From Vibrio qingdaonensis (GTDB lineage: Bacteria > Pseudomonadota > Gammaproteobacteria > Enterobacterales > Vibrionaceae), in contig NZ_JAKRRY010000002.1 of NCBI RefSeq assembly GCF_026191675.1, positions 1 to 64,000 of the forward strand: 64,000 nucleotides of DNA, in the 5' to 3' direction. Below are positions 8,581-15,567 of this stretch, piece by piece (position 1 is the first letter of the stretch; every line of letters begins with the position of its first letter). The notes below the pieces were generated by a model. That model did not search any database and was not told where the DNA came from. It saw only the letters and a program-made list of their open reading frames with translations. Made by a program: the position numbers and the translations under genes.

Positions 8581-9375
8581 ATGACTCAATATCATTCAAA
8601 GCCTGTGAGCCAAGAGGGATGGGTTGAGTGGAGCCTCGAAGAAGACGCCATTTGGCACGACTTGGTGACAAGGCAAATGAACGTCATCAATGACCGTGCT
8701 TGCGATGCGTATTTACATGGTTTGACCCTGCTTGACCTACCACTAGATAGGGTGCCTCAGCTACCTGAAATAAATAAAGTACTTAAGGAAACAACCGGTT
8801 GGCAGGTACAGCCTGTTCCCGCGTTGATCGATTTTGACCGTTTCTTTGAGTTGCTCGCCAACAAGCGATTTCCTGTTGCGACCTTTTTGAGGACGCGAGA
8901 CGAGTTTGATTATTTACAAGAACCAGATTTCTTCCATGAAATTTTTGGCCATTGTGCCATGTTGACCAATACCGATTTTGCCGCTTTTACAGAGCATTAT
9001 GGAAAACTAGGATTGGCGGCAACCCCCAAGCAACGTGCTTATCTTGCGCGTTTGTATTGGTTTACGGTTGAGTTTGGCTTAGTCCAAGAAGGGCAAAAGC
9101 TAAAAGTCTATGGCGGCGGTATTCTTTCGTCTCCGGCAGAAACCATGTATGCGCTGGAAGGGAAGGTGGCGATTCGTGATGAGTTTGATTTACAAACGGT
9201 CCTAAGAACCCCTTACCGTATCGATATTATGCAGCCTAAATATTATGTGATCGGGGCGCTCTCTGAGCTGTTTAAAATCAGTCAGATAAACCTATTACAG
9301 CAAGCTGATCTCGCGGCCGAAGCGGGATTATTCCCCCCACTTTTTGAACCCAAGGAACCTGTACATGTTGAATGA
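8581..9375 (+). CDS. phhA: Phenylalanine 4-hydroxylase
   Basis: This bacterial pterin-dependent aromatic amino acid hydroxylase makes L-tyrosine from L-phenylalanine with tetrahydropterin and O2. The 264-residue protein lacks the regulatory ACT domain of the animal enzyme, as normal for bacteria. The facial triad is complete: His119 and His124 in [10 protein letters not shown], and Glu164 in WFTVEFGL. Other family blocks are [20 protein letters not shown] and [20 protein letters not shown] gives a strong ribosome-binding site. It overlaps phhB by 11 nt. Tyrosine made here would feed hppD (via transamination) and possibly the ammonia-lyase of the APE cluster. Confidence 0.96.
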   Translation: MTQYHSKPVSQEGWVEWSLEEDAIWHDLVTRQMNVINDRACDAYLHGLTLLDLPLDRVPQLPEINKVLKETTGWQVQPVPALIDFDRFFELLANKRFPVATFLRTRDEFDYLQEPDFFHEIFGHCAMLTNTDFAAFTEHYGKLGLAATPKQRAYLARLYWFTVEFGLVQEGQKLKVYGGGILSSPAETMYALEGKVAIRDEFDLQTVLRTPYRIDIMQPKYYVIGALSELFKISQINLLQQADLAAEAGLFPPLFEPKEPVHVE

Positions 9376-9703
9376 ACAAAAATGTGAAGCCTGCAGTATC
9401 GATGCCATTGCGCTTAATAACGATGATCAACAATCCTTACTATTGGAGTTGTCTGGCTGGCAGATCGTGGAAAGAGACGGCATCCCACAGCTTGAAAAGG
9501 TATATAAGTTTAAGAACTTCAAGCAGGCGTGGGCATTTAGCAATAAAGTGGCAGAGTTGGCGGAAGATCAGTTTCATCACCCTTCCATTGTATTGGAATG
9601 GGGCAAAGTCACCGTGACATGGTGGAGCCACTCTATCAAAGGCTTGCACAAAAATGATTTCATCTGCGCCTCACGCTGCGATGTTTTGGCGCTAAGCGAG
9701 TGA
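9365..9703 (+). CDS. phhB: Pterin-4a-carbinolamine dehydratase
   Basis: This enzyme dehydrates the 4a-hydroxytetrahydropterin released by PhhA so that the cofactor can be reduced again. The start at 9365 has AAGGAA 7 nt upstream and gives 112 residues, the family size; an in-frame upstream ATG at 9344 lies inside phhA and is unlikely. The family signature is clear in [20 protein letters not shown] followed by IKGLHKNDF. The ATG lies inside phhA (11-nt overlap), indicating a coupled two-gene phhAB operon. Confidence 0.95.
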   Translation: MLNEQKCEACSIDAIALNNDDQQSLLLELSGWQIVERDGIPQLEKVYKFKNFKQAWAFSNKVAELAEDQFHHPSIVLEWGKVTVTWWSHSIKGLHKNDFICASRCDVLALSE

Positions 9704-9890
9704 TTTATTGGCGTGGCTAAAGAAAGTACGGATTCAATAGTCTTGTCAGATGGTTATGAATATTTCGGTGATGGAATCATTGCCACTAGTGCTGGCGGGT
9801 GAGATGCAAACACTGGCTAGCAAGTCGCTGAGCAGAATGTAGAATAAACAAATATGGCGTTACTGCAAATTCATCATACAGGGATAGTTT

Positions 9891-10643
9891 ATGAGTCGTT
9901 CAAAAGTTGTTTTAGTGACAGGCGGCAGTCGAGGAATAGGAGCCGCCACTTCGACGTTGTTTGCTGCTCATGGCTACGCGGTATGTATCAATTACAAGTC
10001 CAACGCTCTTGCAGCAGAGAACTTAGCATTAGAAATTACCGCTAATGGCGGTCAATGTATCACGGCTCAAGCTGATGTTTCTGATGAACACGAGGTCGTA
10101 CAGTTATTTGAACGTATTGATCGTGAACTAGGGCAAGTATCTGTTGTGGTAAACAACGCAGGTATTCTTCGTCAGCAATGTCGCCTTGAAGATATGACTG
10201 CGGATAGAATTAATACAATCTTAACGAACAACGTAACGAGCTATTTCTTATGCAGTCGGGAAGGCGTAAAGCGAATGTCTACACGTCATGGTGGTAAGGG
10301 TGGTGCGATCATAAATGTTTCATCTGGTGCCGCTCGTTCTGGGTCACCGAATGAATATGTCGATTATGCTGCGTCAAAAGGCGCTATTGATACTCTCACA
10401 AAAGGCTTATCACTAGAGGTCGCCTCTGAAGGCATTAGAGTGAATTGTGTGCGCCCTGGTCTAATTCATACTGAAATGCACGCTGATGGCGGAGAACCGG
10501 GAAGGGTTGAAAGGCTGAAAAGTATAATCCCCCTCCAGCGTGGTGGAGAGCCAGAAGAGGTCGCTGAAGCCATCTACTGGCTTGCTTCAGAGAAATCATC
10601 ATTCTCCACAGGTAATTTTTTAGACTTAGCTGGTGGCCTGTAA
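9891..10643 (+). CDS. SDR-family oxidoreductase (FabG/YgfF-like)
   Basis: This classical short-chain dehydrogenase/reductase of 250 residues has the NAD(P)-binding motif TGGSRGIG at 10-17, NNAG at 88-91, and catalytic Ser145, Tyr159 and Lys163 (YxxxK). The sequence resembles the YgfF / 3-oxoacyl-ACP-reductase-like / glucose-1-dehydrogenase-like group, so the substrate is undefined. It stands alone: 187 bp separate it from phhB, and about 370 bp with a large inverted repeat follow. No pathway partner is obvious. It does not look like part of the adjacent protease-peptide island. Confidence 0.85.
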   Translation: MSRSKVVLVTGGSRGIGAATSTLFAAHGYAVCINYKSNALAAENLALEITANGGQCITAQADVSDEHEVVQLFERIDRELGQVSVVVNNAGILRQQCRLEDMTADRINTILTNNVTSYFLCSREGVKRMSTRHGGKGGAIINVSSGAARSGSPNEYVDYAASKGAIDTLTKGLSLEVASEGIRVNCVRPGLIHTEMHADGGEPGRVERLKSIIPLQRGGEPEEVAEAIYWLASEKSSFSTGNFLDLAGGL

Positions 10644-10739
10644 TGCATACAAAGTCCTTAAGAGTGATGTTTAACGCCAAATTTCAGAGCATATTGAATT
10701 AAACATCAAGAAGTTTGACTCAATTAGTGTTAATTCTGT

Positions 10740-10792
10740 ACTTCCACTTTTACATCGTTAAATGAACATGTTACCGATGTATAAGTGGAAGT
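10740..10792. repeat. Long inverted repeat in the 10,644-11,012 intergenic region
   Basis: ACTTCCACTTTTACATCG (10740-10757) is matched by its reverse complement at 10775-10792 with one mismatch in 18, around a 17-nt loop. There is no T tract after it, so it is not an ordinary terminator. The remaining intergenic sequence up to 11012 is AT-rich, contains no ORF and presumably holds the promoter of the protease gene; GGTAGAGAG before 11013 is its ribosome-binding site. Confidence 0.7.
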
Positions 10793-11012
10793 TAGCTGTT
10801 TTAGAGGATGGTTACCGTTAGACGTCATTCTTTCTCCCTTCTTAAGCCTACTATGGTGCTTGTTAATTAAGTCATCATTTCAGGCTTACCTTCTCGTGTA
10901 ATAGCGAGGTAATAAATTTATTTACCAACTTAGACTAACTTCTAGTCACGATATTTAAAGCGATAAACAACTTTAAGCATTAGATATACGATTACTATTA
11001 GGTAGAGAGTCT

Positions 11013-12941
11013 ATGTTGCACGCTGAACAAAACAATAATATTGATAGTTTAAATACGTTGTGGGAACAAACAACGGGCCACCCCGACGTCAGAATTGCAG
11101 TACTTGATGGTGTCGTTGACACCAAGCATGAATGCCTAAAAGCCGCCCGCCTTTCTCAATTGACGACTATTGCGCTTGAAAATAGTGCCATACCATCACA
11201 ACACGGTACACATATATGCAGTGTCATATTTGGTGATCACCGTACTCCTATCAAGGGGCTGGCCCCAAAATGCAGTGGCATCTCTATTCCCATTTACTCG
11301 CAACTTAACAATGGTGTCGTTTCACCTTGCAGCCAGATTGACTTGGCAAGGGCGATCATGAAAGCCATTGAAGCAAAAGCACACATTATCAATATAAGTG
11401 GTGGTCAACTGGAAAACTCTGGGAACGTCCATCCAATTCTAAAAAATGCCCTAGAGGCCTGTGAAAAAAATAAGGTGCTCCTAATTGCGGCCGTCGGTAA
11501 TGACGGCTGTCAGTGCTTAAATATCCCCGCGGCTATCGATTCCACACTCGCTGTTGGCGCTACGGACGAGAAAGGTATCCCTTTGCCTTCAAGTAACTGG
11601 GGAAGCAAATATAAGAAAAATGGCATTTTGACCTATGGGAAAGATATTAACGGTGCCTTCCCAGATAACCAGTACGGGCGATTATCCGGAACCAGTTTTG
11701 CTACCGCAATTACAACGGGTTTCGCCGCGCTTCTTGTGAGTTTACAAATTGAACGACACCAAACCATCAACCCGCTCGCTGTGCGACAAGCAATTTTATC
11801 GGGCACGGACAGCTGTACATCAGGGCACGAGCAGGCTGCCTATTGCGATAAGTATTTAGCGGGAACATTAAACCTCACCAACACACTAAAACTTCTATTT
11901 GATAAAGGAATACAAATGATGACTAACGAAATGGACACACATCAGCCAAAAGAACTTGTTATCGAGCCTTGCTCGGTAAATGAACGAGAATCCAAGGAAG
12001 AGCAGAGCACTTCTGAGGTGAAAAGTACTTCTGAGGTGAAAGCAGCCACCGTTCATGATAAGGAAAAACTGATACCAGCGGCAGAAGCGGAACTCACGCC
12101 CTCTGGCTGTGGGTGTTCTTCAGAGCCGTCTAGTGACCGAAACTCTCTTGTGTATGCCTTAGGTTCTATAGATTTTGATTTTGGAACAGAAGCCCGCAAG
12201 GATGCCTTCATCCAAAATATGCCATTCGGGAAAAACAACCCATATGATACAGAAGCGATACTCAGCTATTTAGATCAGAATCCGTATGAAGCACAGTCAC
12301 TCATTTGGACTCTGAATTTAGACGTAACCCCAATTTATGCGATTCAACCGATTGGTCCATTTGCGAATATTGGCTATGAAAAACTTCGAGAAGCGCTACA
12401 AGAGCAAATGAGTCAAGGTGTTGAACTGGTATCAATTCCTGGTATTACATCCGGCTCTATCACGCTGTCTTCTGGACAAACTGTTCCCTTAATCGTACCG
12501 AATCCGCGAGGTATATACAGTTGGTCGACGAAAGCGCTAGTGGATAACGTACTTGGTAAGAGACCGACTAAATCTGGCGCAGATCAAACTCAATACGACG
12601 AGCATCATGAAGGGTTGAGTAATTTTCTTAGCCGCGTTTACTACGACTTACGTAATTTGGGCATGTCACCTGAAGAACGAGCGCTTAATTACTCCGCGAC
12701 CAATGCATTCCAAGTGAGTCAAGTCATCGAAAGCACAACCAAAGGAAAGCTTGAACTTGACGATATCTCCGTTCAAAAGAGCCCAGTTAGCCGCCCTGAT
12801 TCTGACTGTTATGATGTGGAAATTAGCTTCTTTAATCCTACTAATACATTGATTGCTAATAAAATATTTAGATTTACCGTTGATGTGAGTGGCGATATTC
12901 CGGTCACAATCGGTGAAGTTCGTTCTTGGTCTAAGCGATAA
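11013..12941 (+). CDS. PatA/PatG-family (cyanobactin maturation-type) subtilisin-like protease with PatG-like C-terminal region
   Basis: This 642-residue protein has an N-terminal S8 serine protease domain (about 1-290): Asp32 in AVLDGVVD, His64 in SQHGTHI, oxyanion Asn163 in AAVGNDG and Ser228 in LSGTSFAT. It has no signal peptide and starts directly with the PatA-like block LNTLWEQTTG. A linker (about 300-370) holds a duplicated STSEVK and a CGCS cysteine motif typical of this family. Residues about 375-642 match the conserved C-terminal region of cyanobactin proteases (VYALGSIDFDFGTEAR, SLIWTLNLDVTPIYAI, RGIYSW, RVYYDLRNLG, VTIGEVRSWS). Only 32 residues separate Asp32 from His64, so the helical insertion of the PatG macrocyclase appears absent and leader cleavage is the likelier role. 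Candidate substrates are the three downstream peptides. The genes lie on one strand with short gaps. Family call is confident; substrates are inferred. Confidence 0.88.
   Translation: MLHAEQNNNIDSLNTLWEQTTGHPDVRIAVLDGVVDTKHECLKAARLSQLTTIALENSAIPSQHGTHICSVIFGDHRTPIKGLAPKCSGISIPIYSQLNNGVVSPCSQIDLARAIMKAIEAKAHIINISGGQLENSGNVHPILKNALEACEKNKVLLIAAVGNDGCQCLNIPAAIDSTLAVGATDEKGIPLPSSNWGSKYKKNGILTYGKDINGAFPDNQYGRLSGTSFATAITTGFAALLVSLQIERHQTINPLAVRQAILSGTDSCTSGHEQAAYCDKYLAGTLNLTNTLKLLFDKGIQMMTNEMDTHQPKELVIEPCSVNERESKEEQSTSEVKSTSEVKAATVHDKEKLIPAAEAELTPSGCGCSSEPSSDRNSLVYALGSIDFDFGTEARKDAFIQNMPFGKNNPYDTEAILSYLDQNPYEAQSLIWTLNLDVTPIYAIQPIGPFANIGYEKLREALQEQMSQGVELVSIPGITSGSITLSSGQTVPLIVPNPRGIYSWSTKALVDNVLGKRPTKSGADQTQYDEHHEGLSNFLSRVYYDLRNLGMSPEERALNYSATNAFQVSQVIESTTKGKLELDDISVQKSPVSRPDSDCYDVEISFFNPTNTLIANKIFRFTVDVSGDIPVTIGEVRSWSKR
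12006..12041 (+). repeat. In-frame 18-bp tandem duplication inside the protease linker
   Basis: Two copies of AG(C/T)ACTTCTGAGGTGAAA differ at one base and encode STSEVK twice in the interdomain linker. Confidence 0.85.
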
Positions 12942-12989
12942 ACGAGTCCCGCCATTACTTGTAAGCACAAAAATAGAAAGGATTAAATT

Positions 12990-13295
12990 ATGCTTCCTCA
13001 ACAACATACACCAGTGATCCGATCAGGACATTACTCTATTGCATCTAATGACAATCGAGCCATTTCACAAAGCGATACGTGTGTAAGCGCAGATATCGAT
13101 AAGCAAGGGCAGGTGTGTATCGACATTCCTGTTGTCGGAAAACAGTGTATACCAGTAAAAACGCCATTCCCGTCGGGTACTGCGGCTAAAGCCTGTATCG
13201 ATGTATGTACTAAATTTGGCATTCCAACGGGAGCTTGTGCCACAGTCACCGTACTTGGCCAACGCGTAGCGAAAGAGTGCTTTGGTTCATGTTAA
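12990..13295 (+). CDS. Candidate cyanobactin-like precursor peptide 1 (Cys-rich, 101 aa)
   Basis: This is a small protein with no signal peptide, starting 48 nt after the protease stop and preceded by GAAAGGA. Its first residues, MLPQQHTPVIR, match the leader of cyanobactin precursors (PatE-type leaders contain LPQQxxPVIR). A polar stretch follows to about residue 30. The rest has eight cysteines (31, 43, 53, 69, 73, 83, 97, 101) and ends in GSC. The two downstream small peptides share the leader pattern [LI]-P-x-Q-x-x-P-[VI]-x-R. I infer that it is a substrate of the PatA-like protease. The long Cys-rich core is unlike the short cores of classical cyanobactins and could be disulfide-bonded. 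No modifying enzyme (YcaO) is nearby. Confidence 0.65.
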   Translation: MLPQQHTPVIRSGHYSIASNDNRAISQSDTCVSADIDKQGQVCIDIPVVGKQCIPVKTPFPSGTAAKACIDVCTKFGIPTGACATVTVLGQRVAKECFGSC

Positions 13296-13323
13296 GTATG
13301 ACATTGCCATAAAAACAGCGTTA

Positions 13324-13362
13324 GAGGCAGCAAGTTACCCTATTAAGATAAGACGCTGCCTC
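13324..13362 (+). other. Stem-loop between candidate precursors 1 and 2
   Basis: GAGGCAGC (13324-13331) pairs with GCTGCCTC (13355-13362) around a 23-nt loop. Without a T tract it is not a clear terminator; it may be an mRNA-processing or attenuation structure. Confidence 0.45.
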
Positions 13363-13396
13363 GTATTCCCTATTTGAGATGATAAAAGGTGAATTC

Positions 13397-13600
13397 ATGG
13401 CTATTCCTAAGCAAACACAACCCGTACAAAGGGATAAAGCATCCCTTAATATTAGTTTACCAATTTCTGAGGATATTGGACTAGGTGACTCAATACAGAA
13501 ATTAACCAGTAAGATGGGGTTTAAGTCTTGCTCTTCATGCAGCCGACGTGCTGCTAGGTTAAATAATCTGATTCAATTTAAAACCAACAGAAATGGTTAA
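13397..13600 (+). CDS. Candidate cyanobactin-like precursor peptide 2 (67 aa, CxxC)
   Basis: I start this at MAIPKQTQPVQR (GTG-containing AAAAGGTG lies upstream) rather than at an in-frame ATG 18 nt earlier. The N-terminus fits the shared leader pattern P-x-Q-x-x-P-V-x-R seen in cyanobactin precursors and in its two neighbours. The middle (SLNISLPISEDIGLGDSI) is leader-like, and the C-terminal part holds FKSCSSCSRRAARLNNL, a CxxC motif followed by Arg-Ala and Leu-Asn. Only two cysteines are present. It overlaps the next ORF by 8 nt. A function as a processed peptide is inferred from leader and neighbourhood alone. A zinc-binding regulatory peptide is an alternative reading of the CxxC motif. 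Confidence 0.6.
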   Translation: MAIPKQTQPVQRDKASLNISLPISEDIGLGDSIQKLTSKMGFKSCSSCSRRAARLNNLIQFKTNRNG

Positions 13601-13979
13601 TGCGATGAAGTGTTATATGACATTGCTAATAGCAATGATATCTCTAGTTAATACGTCTAATGTCGCTGCGAATACTTCACTAAATTGCCACGTTAGCGCC
13701 GATAATAATAGTGTTATTGATATAAAAATAGAGTCGAGTAAGCCTACGGGGCTCGGTTTAGGAACCGCAGTGCTCGCTATAGAAAGAGTGAGCAGCTCAC
13801 CGTCTAGTTATGTTACTTATTACGAGCGTTCATCGTCGGTAAACGAAGAAAAAATGCTGTTTAAATATAACGAAGAATTAATACTTAAATTAGTGCAAAG
13901 CAGAAAGACAAAAAACGCTTTTATTAAAGCGGAATATATAGAAGGTGATGTAAAGTTTAAAGGGAGGTGCCAATACTGA
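13593..13979 (+). CDS. Small secreted protein of unknown function
   Basis: This 128-residue ORF begins inside the end of candidate precursor 2 (8-nt overlap) and is probably translationally coupled; an ATG at 13605 is an alternative start. It has a hydrophobic N-terminus (MTLLIAMISLVNTSNVAA) that looks like a signal peptide with cleavage near ANT. The mature part has two cysteines, one near each end (NCHVS and GRCQY), and would form one disulfide. I do not recognise the family. Its position within the peptide cluster suggests a role in immunity or delivery, but that is only inference. Confidence 0.55.
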   Translation: MVNAMKCYMTLLIAMISLVNTSNVAANTSLNCHVSADNNSVIDIKIESSKPTGLGLGTAVLAIERVSSSPSSYVTYYERSSSVNEEKMLFKYNEELILKLVQSRKTKNAFIKAEYIEGDVKFKGRCQY

Positions 13980-14116
13980 ACTGGCTATTAACGCTTTTGT
14001 TTTAGTTTGTACATACCTGATATATGGTTAATTTTAAATATTATACAAGTCATGTGACTTATATAAACCTGTGCTCGTAAGAGCAAGCAAACACTTCGAT
14101 ATAAAAGGAACTTAAT

Positions 14117-14308
14117 ATGAAACTTCCAAATCAATCTAGTCCAATTGCAAGACATGTCTCTCGTCAAAATACACAGAGCAAAGGGTTAATCCCGTCTGGC
14201 CACAATAAACAATGCTGTGGCGATGATTGTATGAGCAAATACTGCTTTTTTGGTATGAGTAGCAAAGGGTGTAAAGACGGTAAACCATACATTAATTGTA
14301 TTGGTTAA
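14117..14308 (+). CDS. Candidate cyanobactin-like precursor peptide 3 (63 aa, six Cys)
   Basis: This is a small peptide with an AAAAGGAAC ribosome-binding site and an N-terminus MKLPNQSSPIAR that fits the shared leader pattern LP-x-Q-x-x-P-I-x-R. A polar linker runs to about residue 28 (GLIPSG). The core has six cysteines at 33, 34, 38, 43, 52 and 61 (CC-x3-C-x4-C-x8-C-x8-C). The compact spacing suggests a disulfide-stabilised toxin-like or bacteriocin-like product after leader removal. It has no signal peptide and no Gly-Gly leader end. A strong terminator follows within 10 nt, so this peptide ends a transcript. The substrate role for the PatA-like protease is inferred. Confidence 0.65.
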   Translation: MKLPNQSSPIARHVSRQNTQSKGLIPSGHNKQCCGDDCMSKYCFFGMSSKGCKDGKPYINCIG

Positions 14309-14315
14309 TGCAGGC

Positions 14316-14347
14316 TAGGCCCTTCATTTATGGAGGGCCTAATTTTT
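14316..14347 (+). terminator. Terminator after candidate precursor 3
   Basis: TAGGCCCT (14316-14323) pairs perfectly with AGGGCCTA (14334-14341) and is followed by a run of T (14343-14347). It separates the peptide genes from the phosphatase-fold gene. Confidence 0.8.
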
Positions 14348-14368
14348 AAGGCGGAAAGGATACGAAAA

Positions 14369-15202
14369 ATGGCAACCTTCAACCTCATTTCTTACAATAC
14401 CCATCTCTTCTATAAAACGGCCGTTGCTAAAATCATTGGAAGTCTAACCTTTCATGATAAAGCGAGGCTTGAAGGGATAATAGAACGACTTCGATCGAGT
14501 CAGAGTGATATGGTGATGCTTTCTGAGGTTTGGTCCACAACCAGCCAAAAGGCCATCATCCAAGCATTAAAAGATAAGTACCCCCATCACATTAGCGATG
14601 GAAATGGCCCGTTTTCCATGGGGTCAGGGCTACTGTTGTTGTCATCCAAGCCCATAGATGAGAATAACCATGGTTTTGTAGCATTTAAAGACTCGAGTGG
14701 TGAAGATGCATTATCGAATAAGGGTTTTATCTTCGCTATTATCGAGATAGAAAACGGCCGCAGAGTACGTTTCATATTTAGTCATACTCAAGCTGATACT
14801 GAAAGTCATGACTACCGAAATGTTCGAAACGAGCAATTTAAGCAAATTGAAGCGTTTATCAATGGATGGTACAGCAGCCTACCACTAATAATAACGGGCG
14901 ACCTAAATGTCCCCGGCCACTCCACGGAACATTCAGAAATGATGCACATATTTAACCAAACGACAGATTCTTGGTTAGATTTACATCCTAAGCTAGACGG
15001 CTACACCTATGATCCAACCACTAACGCACTTGCTAGAAGGTTTGGTGGCGATGAGCCCTCTGCGCGATTGGACTACTTTTTAGAAGAGAAGTTGCTACCT
15101 TTATCGATGAGCGTCATTACCGATTGGAATATTAATATTAAAGGCGTTCCAACTCCTCTATCCGATCACTATCCTATTGAAGGCGTTTTTCAATTGGAGT
15201 AG
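14369..15202 (+). CDS. Endonuclease/exonuclease/phosphatase-family protein
   Basis: The EEP fold (DNase I, sphingomyelinase C, inositol phosphatases) is shown by SYNTH near the N-terminus, LSEVW with the metal-binding Glu, the ITGDLNVPG catalytic Asp-Asn motif and the C-terminal SDHYPIEG His motif. I start it at MATFNLISYN with GGAAAGGA upstream; an in-frame ATG at 14330 lies within the terminator. That gives 277 residues with no signal peptide, so a cytoplasmic enzyme is likely. It sits directly after the candidate peptide cluster and could act with it (nuclease effector or lipid phosphodiesterase) or be an unrelated passenger. Substrate unknown. Confidence 0.8.
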   Translation: MATFNLISYNTHLFYKTAVAKIIGSLTFHDKARLEGIIERLRSSQSDMVMLSEVWSTTSQKAIIQALKDKYPHHISDGNGPFSMGSGLLLLSSKPIDENNHGFVAFKDSSGEDALSNKGFIFAIIEIENGRRVRFIFSHTQADTESHDYRNVRNEQFKQIEAFINGWYSSLPLIITGDLNVPGHSTEHSEMMHIFNQTTDSWLDLHPKLDGYTYDPTTNALARRFGGDEPSARLDYFLEEKLLPLSMSVITDWNINIKGVPTPLSDHYPIEGVFQLE

Positions 15203-15210
15203 CCATGTAA

Positions 15211-15405
15211 ATGAGTTTGTATCCAGGTTATCAAGGGCAGCAGTTTATCGACTTAGCCCAAGATGGAAGAGTTAACGCTAAACGTTTGGGTTTAGCTGTT
15301 AAAGAGCACGGCTATGATGAACAAGATATTAAAATAATCCGGCACTATTTCGCGAGATTCGGGTACTTAATCTGCACGAGTCTAACGAAGGTATTAAGGT
15401 ATTAA
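15211..15405 (+). CDS. Small orphan ORF ending in a tandem repeat array
   Basis: This 64-residue ORF starts 8 nt after the EEP gene. The first 50 residues (YPGYQGQQFIDLAQDGRVNAKRLGLAVKEHGYDEQDIKIIRHYF) look like a genuine helical protein, while the last few (KVLRY) are encoded by the 8-bp repeats and are probably not original. It may be a truncated gene whose 3' end was replaced by the repeat. I recognise no family. Confidence 0.45.
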   Translation: MSLYPGYQGQQFIDLAQDGRVNAKRLGLAVKEHGYDEQDIKIIRHYFARFGYLICTSLTKVLRY

Positions 15406-15438
15406 GGTATTAAGGTATTAAGGTATTAAGGTATTAAG
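15391..15438 (+). repeat. Six perfect tandem copies of GTATTAAG
   Basis: An 8-bp unit is repeated exactly six times. The stop codon of the preceding small ORF (15403-15405) lies inside it. Because 8 is not a multiple of three, all frames close in the array, so copy-number change would not lengthen that ORF. Confidence 0.95.
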
Positions 15439-15567
15439 GCGACGTTTCACATTCGGCGGTGTGGCGCGCCACTTTTCTTGGTGTTAGGAAAAGACACATC
15501 CACACGAATTCTAATTCCTAAGCTAAGCTGATAATCACGGTTTGCTTTTTCAGATAAGGAATAAATT

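Noticed and set aside
9891..10643. SDR gene as a modifying enzyme of the peptide cluster
   Set aside because: It is a common oxidoreductase type, 370 bp away behind an inverted repeat, with no sign of joint transcription.
15391..15438. CRISPR-like array
   Set aside because: Units are contiguous 8-bp copies with no spacers and no cas genes nearby. The same applies to the other tandem repeats in the window.
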